Shown here: in pieces, positions 22,947-28,848 of the stretch
Layout of the letters: every line of letters starts with the position of its first letter
How positions within the stretch are numbered: the stretch's first letter is position 1
Assembly: GCA_964247295.1 (NCBI GenBank)
Contig: CAXTTV010000040.1
Span: 1-28,848 of the forward strand
Direction of reading: 5' to 3'
DNA from: CAXTTV01 sp964247295
Lineage (GTDB): Bacteria; Chloroflexota; Ktedonobacteria; Ktedonobacterales; Ktedonobacteraceae
Length of the DNA: 28,848 nucleotides
The notes under the pieces: generated by a model
Told to the model about the DNA's origin: nothing
Seen by the model: only the letters and a program-made list of their open reading frames with translations
Databases searched by the model: none
Position numbers and translations under genes: made by a program

Positions 22947-22975
22947 TTGTCATTCCTGCCCCACCACGCTATGAT
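22947..22975 (+). promoter_or_regulatory. hemE: Promoter of the hemE-hemH operon
   Basis: TTGTCA (22947-22952) and TATGAT (22970-22975), each one base from consensus, are separated by exactly 17 bp. Transcription would start near 22982, about 80 bases before hemE. No other promoter is evident before hemH, so both genes are probably expressed from here. Confidence 0.65.
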
Positions 22976-23062
22976 ATGTCTAATTAGTTTTTATCAACAG
23001 GAAACTTTTTCTGCTGATCTGATCACACCTGAAAATTTTTACGTAAGGATAAAAAGAGTCGT

Positions 23063-24133
23063 ATGCCTCAAGAGAATTCTCTCGAATCCCGGACCCATAC
23101 CGGGGTCGATCGTTTTATGGCCGCCTGTAACCATCAACAGCCCGATGCCACTCCTGTTTGGTTTATGCGTCAGGCCGGTCGCTGTCTGGAAGAGTACCGT
23201 GAGCTGCGCAAGAAATATGATATTTTAACGATGGCGAAGACGCCCGATCTCTGTACTCAGGTGACCCTGATGCCGGTCCATCTGTTGGGTGTGGATGGCG
23301 CGGTCCTCTACGCCGATATCATGCTGCCCCTGGAAGGGATGGGGGTCTCGCTGGAGATTAAGCCTGATGTTGGCCCGATTATCCACAACCCGATCCGCGC
23401 GCAGCAGGATGTGGATGCTCTCCACATTGTCTCACCCGAGGAAGGGACCCCGTATGTGCTTGAGGCCACCTCGATGGTGAAGCGCGAACTGAGCGACAAG
23501 ACCGCCGTGATCGGCTTTGCCGGCGCGCCTTTTACCCTGGCCTGCTACCTGATCGAAGGGAAGCCAACCCGCGACTACGCGAATGCCAAAGCCCTGATGT
23601 ATGGGCAGCCCAGCACCTGGCACGCTCTCATGGAAAAATTGACAACGGTGACCGCTGATTATCTTGTTGCTCAGGTGAAGGCCGGGGCTGATGTCGTTCA
23701 GCTTTTCGATAGCTGGGTGGGAAACCTCAGCCCCAGCGCCTATCGCGAGTATGTGTTCCCCTACAGTCAGCGGATCTTCCAGACGGTGAAAGAGCAGACC
23801 AGTGCGCCGACCATTCATTTTGGAACCGGCAATGCCTCACTAATTGAGCTGATGTCAGAGGCCGGAGCTGATATTGTGAGCGTGGACTCGCGTGTCGATC
23901 TGGATGATGCCTGGAAGCGCATCGGCTATAACAAAGGTATCCAGGGCAATCTGGACTCTACCCGGCTGATCGCTGGCTGGGATGTGGTTGAGGCTGGTAT
24001 GCGTGATGTATTGAGCCGGGTTGGGAACCGTCCAGGCCATATCTTTAATTTGGGTCATGGTGTCCTTCAGCAGACAGATCCCTCATTGCTGAAGCGGCTG
24101 GTTGAGGCCGTTCACGAGGAAAGCGCACGGTAG
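23063..24133 (+). CDS. hemE: Uroporphyrinogen decarboxylase
   Basis: This 356-aa cytoplasmic enzyme converts uroporphyrinogen III to coproporphyrinogen III by removing four carboxyl groups. The signature PVWFMRQAGR lies at 31-40 with the substrate-binding Arg36 and Arg40. Asp85 in VLYADIMLPLEGMG is the conserved catalytic Asp. GFAGAPFTLACYLIEG, FDSWVGNLSP and GNLDSTRL follow in the family order, and the C-terminal FNLGHGVLQQTDP is typical. AAGGA lies upstream at a longer than ideal spacing, so the exact start is less certain; the first motif fixes it within about 15 residues. hemH follows after 81 bp, with a small hairpin between them. Confidence 0.95.
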   Translation: MPQENSLESRTHTGVDRFMAACNHQQPDATPVWFMRQAGRCLEEYRELRKKYDILTMAKTPDLCTQVTLMPVHLLGVDGAVLYADIMLPLEGMGVSLEIKPDVGPIIHNPIRAQQDVDALHIVSPEEGTPYVLEATSMVKRELSDKTAVIGFAGAPFTLACYLIEGKPTRDYANAKALMYGQPSTWHALMEKLTTVTADYLVAQVKAGADVVQLFDSWVGNLSPSAYREYVFPYSQRIFQTVKEQTSAPTIHFGTGNASLIELMSEAGADIVSVDSRVDLDDAWKRIGYNKGIQGNLDSTRLIAGWDVVEAGMRDVLSRVGNRPGHIFNLGHGVLQQTDPSLLKRLVEAVHEESAR

Positions 24134-24214
24134 GTAGCAGCGTTTTGTATATACTCTTCGTCGGCAAGCTATAAAACGGTTGTCGACTTATCTCTTGCTC
24201 AAGAGGATTTTTCT

Positions 24215-25153
24215 ATGACAACGCAACGTGTTGGTGTGATGTTAATGACGTATGGCTCGCCTGCCACATTGGATGACATTGAAGAATATATGACGAATGT
24301 ACGTGGTGGGCGCAAACCGGAGCCTGAACTATTGGAAGAGTTCCGCCGTCGCTATGATCTTATCGGTGGTTCACCTCTGTTAAAGATCACCCAGGAGCAG
24401 GCTATGGAGCTGGAGAAGGAGTTGAATGCTTGTCATCCCGACGGCCCATCCTTTCGAGTCATGGCCGGGATGCGTTTCGCGCCTCCCTACATTACCGATC
24501 TCATCCCTGAGCTGGCTCAAGAGGTTGACACGATTATCGGCTTGATCATGTCTCCCCAATATTCCCCAATCATTATGAGTGGATATGTCAAGACCATCAC
24601 CCAGTCCGTCGAAGCACTTCATCGACCTGACCTTACCTTAAAGATTGCTGGTGACTGGCACCTTCAGCCGGACTTTGTGCAGGCCGTCGCCTCTAAAGTC
24701 ACACATGCTTTAGAGGCGTTTCCAGAGCCTGAACGTGACCAGGTGCCAGTACTTTTAAGCGCCCATAGCATGCCAAAGCCGGTGGTTGAGCGTGAGCCCA
24801 TCTATATTAATAATCTAAAGGAAACAGCCAGCGCGATCGCGCGAAAAGCTGGTTTAGCGGACGATCGCTGGAGCTTCTGTTATCAGAGCGCTGGTCACAC
24901 GCCTGAGGAATGGTTGAAGCCTGACTTTGCCGATATGATGCCGGAACTGGCAGCCAAAGGGAAACACGCGGTCCTCATCGCCCCGGTTCAATTTCTAGCT
25001 GACCACCTGGAAATTCTTTACGACATCGAGGTAGGCGCGCGTGAACAGGCCGAGGAGCACGAGATCCAGTTCTCGCGTACCAGCTCGCTTAATACCGATC
25101 CCCTATTCATCAAGGCCATGGCCTCTGTGGTCGAGGACACCCTTACCCGATAG
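24215..25153 (+). CDS. hemH: Ferrochelatase, coproporphyrin (CpfC/HemH) type
   Basis: This 312-aa enzyme inserts Fe2+ into a porphyrin. The N-terminus MTYGSPATLDDIEEY..GGRKPEPELL closely resembles the Bacillus-type ferrochelatase, including Tyr13 at the position of that enzyme's metal-binding Tyr. The catalytic His184 is in LLSAHSMPKPV and Glu266 in FLADHLEILYDIE. YQSAGHTPEEWLKPDF is also typical. There is no Cys-rich C-terminal [2Fe-2S] extension and no membrane helix. AGAGGA lies 8 bases upstream of the ATG. Resemblance to the Firmicute/Actinobacteria group suggests coproporphyrin III as substrate, but the partner enzymes (HemY, HemQ) are not in the window. Confidence 0.93.
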   Translation: MTTQRVGVMLMTYGSPATLDDIEEYMTNVRGGRKPEPELLEEFRRRYDLIGGSPLLKITQEQAMELEKELNACHPDGPSFRVMAGMRFAPPYITDLIPELAQEVDTIIGLIMSPQYSPIIMSGYVKTITQSVEALHRPDLTLKIAGDWHLQPDFVQAVASKVTHALEAFPEPERDQVPVLLSAHSMPKPVVEREPIYINNLKETASAIARKAGLADDRWSFCYQSAGHTPEEWLKPDFADMMPELAAKGKHAVLIAPVQFLADHLEILYDIEVGAREQAEEHEIQFSRTSSLNTDPLFIKAMASVVEDTLTR

Positions 25154-25164
25154 AATTGAAGGAA

Positions 25165-25213
25165 GGCACATGTAAGTGCCGTTGAGGTAGCCATCTCCTT
25201 TAAAGGAGATGGC
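25165..25213. terminator. Two hairpins between convergent hemH and kinase genes
   Basis: GGCAC/GTGCC (25165-25169/25176-25180) forms a small hairpin 11 bp after the hemH stop. A 24-bp perfect palindrome, 25190-25213 (core CTCCTTTAAAGGAG), follows, and the stop codon of the kinase gene (25200-25202) lies at its centre. Together they probably terminate transcription from both sides. As in the 733-768 palindrome, there is no unpaired centre. Confidence 0.55.
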
Positions 25214-26603
25214 CGCCACCCAGGTAATAGAAGGCCAGAATAATCAGCGCAACCCCGACGATCAGGATCAGCATGATCCAAAGGGCGATCAATGTCCTGC
25301 CTCCTGAGTTAAGACCGTAACTCGCTGAGGGGCGTGACGGGTGTGAGCTACTTGCACGCCGTCGACGAATCAATGTACGCCCTTTGCGAGGAGTTGTCGC
25401 CTCGGGGATCGACAATGGTGTTGGCTCTGGCATATCTGGGTCAACTGATAAGGCGGTATCGATAGCTCCGTCGGCAGATACAAGAGAGCTTCGTCTACGA
25501 ACAGGTCGGATCGAGCGACTAATCGTTTTGAGCGGTGGCATTGCTGGGATCGAAGCCCGGATACGAGACAGACGACTCCTGCGCGGCGCGGAAAGCGCGA
25601 AAGCCGACTCATCGTAAGCTACTGCTGTCGGGGCCACAACTGGATCGCCTGATAAAATTAGCCCCTCCTCCTGGTACAGTGGTTCATCATAATTGACAAC
25701 AGGTCTGTGGGGATGAGGTACAGGCAGATCCTCAAGTTCCTCTGAGTCAACGCCCGTCGGTAAATTATCCATGATATCAGCATCTGGCATCGTCAGCGCA
25801 CGCAGGTATGCTCCAGACAAATCTTCTGGAGTTTGGAAACGGTCACGAGGATCTTTCTCAAGTGCCCTGAGGATAACGCGCTCCACCGCGATAGGGATAT
25901 CAGGGTTTAGAGTGGTTGGTGGAGGGGGGAGTTCCTGTACCTGTTTCCAGTACACAGAGAGAGGGGTATCGCCAGTAAAAGGAGCCTCGCCCGTCAGCAT
26001 CTGATACAGGAGAATACCGAGCGCGTAAATATCACTACTGGTGGTTGCCGGCCCATGAGCCAATTACGGGGCCATATATTCCGGTGTTCCTAGTAGAGTG
26101 CACGCCAGTGATAGCTCCTTCACATTATTGCTATCCAGCTCTTTCGCCAGACCAAAGTCCGCCAGATAGATATAGTGATCATCGCGGAGCAGAATATTTG
26201 ATGGCTTGAGGTCACGATGAATAATTCCCTGATCGTGAGCGAATTGCAAAGCACTGGCAATCTGAACCAGAATCTCCCCAGCATAGTCCAAAGAAAGTGG
26301 CCCCTCATCAATTAGATTGCGGAGCGTTCCATCTTCAATATAGGGCATCACCAGAAAATGCCACGGAGACTGTTCGCCATAGTCGAACGCCGGCAAAATA
26401 TGATCATGGCTTAAGCGACCGATTGCCTCAGCTTCACGACGGAAGCGTTCAATATATTCAACATATGAGTTGCCCACTACCTTAATCGCCACATTTCGAT
26501 GCATGTTCTCATCGTAACCCAGGTACACCACAGACATCCCACCCTGACCCAAGCGACTGATGATCTGGTAGCGACCCAGAGTGGTTCCTTCTAAATCGGC
26601 CAT
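25200..26603 (-). pseudogene. PknB-type Ser/Thr kinase interrupted by an in-frame TAA
   Basis: Codons 1-179 encode the first part of a kinase: Gly loop GQGGMSVVYLG, K41, D131 in HRDLKPSNILL, D149 in ADFGLAK, and GTPEYMAP. Then comes TAA (26066-26064), after which the same frame continues without break for 287 codons with LAHGPATTSSDIYALGILLYQMLTG, the rest of the kinase fold, a linker, and a single helix near the C-terminus (about 20 residues, ALWIMLILIVGVALIILAF). The neighbouring kinase has APELTTRLPTPSCDIYS at this place, so TAA replaces the Glu of the APE motif, a single G-to-T change from GAA. Either the gene is dead, the TAA is a sequencing error, or readthrough occurs. It reads toward the convergent hemH gene. 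Confidence 0.85.
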
Positions 26604-26969
26604 AGCTATCCTGTTCCTTCTGCTCCACCGGACCTGCCAGAAATGGAACTTCAGGCAACCGGCTCTTTATAAATAAGTGTGTTAATGCTTTTTGGCACCA
26701 TATACTGACTGTCTTTCTCTTTGTTTTATAAAAGCATTGGCGGCTGAATTTAATGAAAAATTGAAAATTATATCAACTAAAGAAACATGCAGCACAATAT
26801 AGTAGATACACGCATGGATACATACAAATATATACATGTGTTAGCGTATTTATATGCAGGATAATGGAAAGCTATAAACCATAACTTCCTTTTTGCCGTG
26901 TCCACGACAGCCATTTCCGCTAGCATTCATCGGCATCGTGATATTGCTATTCCTATTTCCTTTATTTAT
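26604..26969 (-). other. AT-rich gap between two kinase genes
   Basis: No gene is visible. On the minus strand a perfect TATAAT (26772-26767) lies about 165 bp before the interrupted kinase, with only a poor -35 (TTGTGC, 19-bp spacing). A second AT-rich tract near 26730 could also serve. TA-rich alternating sequence (about 26805-26860) marks the middle of the gap. The upstream kinase's terminator bounds it at 26970. Confidence 0.35.
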
Positions 26970-27002
26970 GAAGGGCTGTCCCTAAAGCAGGGACAGCCCT
27001 TC
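26970..27002 (-). terminator. Strong hairpin after the 505-aa kinase gene
   Basis: A perfect 13-bp stem (26970-26982 with 26990-27002, GAAGGGCTGTCCC) around a 7-base loop lies two bases after the kinase stop codon. On the minus strand the tail is ATAAATAAAGG, AT-rich but without a clean U tract. It is most likely an intrinsic terminator or an RNA-stabilising 3' hairpin. Confidence 0.7.
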
Positions 27003-27004
27003 AA

Positions 27005-28522
27005 TTATTTACAATTAGGATCAGAACTGCCCAGGCAATTGAGTACGCTCCCCGGCGGAAAATTCACAGGATTTTTCCCTGATCCTGAGGTTGTTGTCGT
27101 CGGTATCAGGCTCGGTGGAAGTTGATTTGTTGTGATGATCGTTGAAGACGATGGTGATTGACCTGTTGTATCGGTACCCGATGTTTGCTGTGTATTTGCG
27201 CCCGATGTTTGCTGTGTATTTGCGCCCGATGTTTGCTGTGTATTTGTATTTGATGTGCTTGTTGTCGGCGTTTTCGTAGGCACTGTTTTAGTCGTTTGAT
27301 TGATTACTGGTGTTTGGGTCGTAGGCACTGTTTTAGTATTGTCGTTTACCCGTGGCTGTGTTCGTTGTTGAAGCGATTGGCTTGATGAGCCAATCGGAGT
27401 GGCTGCTTTTGTTGGTTTGCGAAGGTGATCGTTCACAGAGACTGAATTATGCGGTGCCGTCAACGAAGAGTCGCCAGAAAGATGCAGCAGAAATACCGAG
27501 CTCATTCCCACTACCAGTAACAGTACCACTATAAGACTGGTCAGCAGAACTGGATGGCCTTTTAATAGAAAGTATCCGGGATTTTTTTCCGTTGGTATAT
27601 CCTGGTAACGCTTTTTCTCTGATAGATCTGTCAACATATGGGATTGGGAGTCCGATAACTGTGAGCCGATATCCAAAGCCCCCCTGGGGATCAGATCGAC
27701 AAAGTGGGGAGAGTTCTGTGAGGCAAGCTGATAAGCCTGGGCCATTGTTCCAGGGGTAGCGAAGCGATATTCCGGCTGCTTCGCCATCGCGCAGAGAATC
27801 ACCTGCTCAACCGCTTCTGAGACCGCTGGATTCAGCGACCGGGGACGCGGAGGCTGCTCAGTAAGATGCTTCATATAGATATGAAGAGCCAGATCGCCGG
27901 TAAAAGGTGGCTCGCCAGTCAGCATCTGAAAGGTAAGTATACCCATAGAATAGATATCACAGGAAGGTGTAGGGAGGCGTGTGGTCAGCTCAGGAGCCAT
28001 ATACTCGGGCGTTCCCATAAGATATCCGGTGCGCGTCAGGCTATCCTGCTCATCGTTTTTTGCCAGGCCGAAATCGGCCAGATAAGCCCGCCCTTCCTCA
28101 TCCAGCAGAATGTTTCCGGGCTTCAGGTCACGATGGATATACCCATGAGCATGCGCGAAATCTAGAGCTGAGGCAATCTGGGTCAGCAGAGTGCCAGTTC
28201 GTTCCAGAGTGAGTGGGCCCTGTTCTAAGAGATCATTCAGCGTCCCACCTACAATATAGGGCATTACCATATAGGCCCAATCGCTCACCTCGCCATGACC
28301 CAGAATTGGGAGGATATGTGGATGAACAAGAGATCTCTGCGTCTGAATTTCACGGCGGAAGCGTTCAATATGCTCCCTCGCATGAATATTCACCACTTTA
28401 ACAGCGACCAGGCGCTGATACTGTTGATCTTGGGCTAGATAAACCTCGGCCATTCCCCCACGACCAATAAGGTTTAGAAGTTTATACCTGTTCAAAAGGG
28501 AACCGACAAGTAGTTTTTCCAT
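27005..28522 (-). CDS. PknB-type Ser/Thr protein kinase with extracellular repeat tail
   Basis: This 505-aa receptor-like kinase has its catalytic domain at about 12-270: GRGGMAEVYLA, K42, D132 (HRDLKPGNILL), D150 (ADFGLAK), GTPEYMAPEL (170-179), DIYSMGILTFQMLTGEPPF. The juxtamembrane linker (270-323) precedes one helix (324-347). Outside lies a low-complexity Thr/Ser/Gln/Asn tail with three copies of NTQQTSGA (DNA unit of 24 bp, 27177-27248), a repeated TKTVPT (DNA repeats 27275-27292 and 27320-27337), and a final NCLGSSDPNCK whose two Cys may pair. The tail has no PASTA repeats, so the ligand is not peptidoglycan in the usual way. It shares direction with the interrupted kinase downstream and is probably a related paralogue. 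Confidence 0.93.
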   Translation of the reverse strand: MEKLLVGSLLNRYKLLNLIGRGGMAEVYLAQDQQYQRLVAVKVVNIHAREHIERFRREIQTQRSLVHPHILPILGHGEVSDWAYMVMPYIVGGTLNDLLEQGPLTLERTGTLLTQIASALDFAHAHGYIHRDLKPGNILLDEEGRAYLADFGLAKNDEQDSLTRTGYLMGTPEYMAPELTTRLPTPSCDIYSMGILTFQMLTGEPPFTGDLALHIYMKHLTEQPPRPRSLNPAVSEAVEQVILCAMAKQPEYRFATPGTMAQAYQLASQNSPHFVDLIPRGALDIGSQLSDSQSHMLTDLSEKKRYQDIPTEKNPGYFLLKGHPVLLTSLIVVLLLVVGMSSVFLLHLSGDSSLTAPHNSVSVNDHLRKPTKAATPIGSSSQSLQQRTQPRVNDNTKTVPTTQTPVINQTTKTVPTKTPTTSTSNTNTQQTSGANTQQTSGANTQQTSGTDTTGQSPSSSTIITTNQLPPSLIPTTTTSGSGKNPVNFPPGSVLNCLGSSDPNCK

Positions 28523-28848
28523 AAAGCTTTAGCATTCCTGTGATAGAAGAGAGCCACGTTATTAAAAAAACATTGAATATATTGCAAACGCAAGCGTTCT
28601 AAGAATCGTAAGCAAGCCAGAAGTGATCCCCATACTTACACGAAAGAGAGGGCTAGGATTCACAAGAACCTATCTTACCAGTTTTAGAGGTCGTTAAAAT
28701 AAATAACTAAAAGATCTATAGAGAGGTATATTCTTATCACATCTGTTGATATTATAAATAAGGGGAGTGGAGTAAGTCAATAAAAATTATAGTTTCTCAT
28801 CGTACGGACAGGGACATTGTGATACAATCTCGGTCAAAAGAATAGAGG
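28523..28848. other. Upstream region of the 505-aa kinase, to window end
   Basis: No gene is visible. The interrupted dyad AACGC-AA-GCGTT (28587-28598) overlaps a TTGCAA (28582-28587) that, on the minus strand, lies 17 bp from TAATAA; this could be a weak kinase promoter with an operator. CGTAAGCAAGC at about 28607-28617 matches the end of the intergenic repeats over 11 bases only. AT-rich -10-like sequences toward 28750-28830 suggest a plus-strand gene beginning beyond the window. Confidence 0.3.

Noticed and set aside
27177..27248. Short regular repeats that might suggest a CRISPR array
   Set aside because: The units are head to tail with no spacers and keep the reading frame of the kinase tail; no cas genes are present.
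28607..28617. Fourth copy of the intergenic repeat
   Set aside because: Only 11 bases (CGTAAGCAAGC) match and the similarity does not extend, so chance or a worn fragment cannot be separated.

Overview
The window reads as a chromosomal segment of a Chloroflexota bacterium, most likely class Ktedonobacteria. This is inferred from gene content and style, not from a marker gene: several PknB-type Ser/Thr kinases with transmembrane and extracellular tails, an ECF sigma/anti-sigma pair, a small CxxC zinc-ribbon protein, a ROK glucokinase, a benzoate-CoA-ligase-like enzyme, medium-high GC and the absence of outer-membrane functions. No phage, plasmid, IS transposase or CRISPR genes are visible.

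Layout: (1) 1-779, plus: isolated tRNA-Thr(TGT) with a consensus promoter and a hairpin terminator, then a small membrane protein whose 3' end contains a 36-bp palindrome with a parS-like core. (2) 776-8347, minus, eight co-oriented genes read from high to low coordinates: ROK glucokinase, TlyA-type rRNA methyltransferase, benzoate-CoA-ligase-like enzyme, shortened crotonase-like protein, Nudix hydrolase, then an OmpR-type regulator and its histidine kinase. (3) 8673-12878, plus: membrane-anchored, Tat-motif molybdopterin oxidoreductase behind a structured leader, a decayed region with a repeat and an RHS remnant, ECF sigma factor, anti-sigma factor, small zinc-ribbon protein. (4) 12934-17306, minus: sdhC-sdhD-sdhA-sdhB followed by an epoxide-hydrolase-like alpha/beta hydrolase. 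(5) 17658-25153, plus: YtkA/FixH-like secreted protein, 809-aa polytopic Ser/Thr kinase, lipoprotein, Dph6-type ATP pyrophosphatase, hemE, hemH/cpfC. (6) 25200-28522, minus: two PknB-type kinases, one cut by an in-frame TAA in its APE motif.

Common themes are respiration and haem supply (succinate dehydrogenase, hemE-hemH, molybdoenzyme) and envelope signalling (two-component system, ECF pair, kinases with sensor tails). The most unusual items are a dispersed intergenic repeat family (three copies or fragments, one supplying a gene's stop codon), the parS-like palindrome, the interrupted kinase, the active-site-deficient crotonase beside an aryl-CoA ligase, and the structured leader of the molybdoenzyme. 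Nothing here amounts to a clear new defence or mobile system. All calls are made by eye without database searches.
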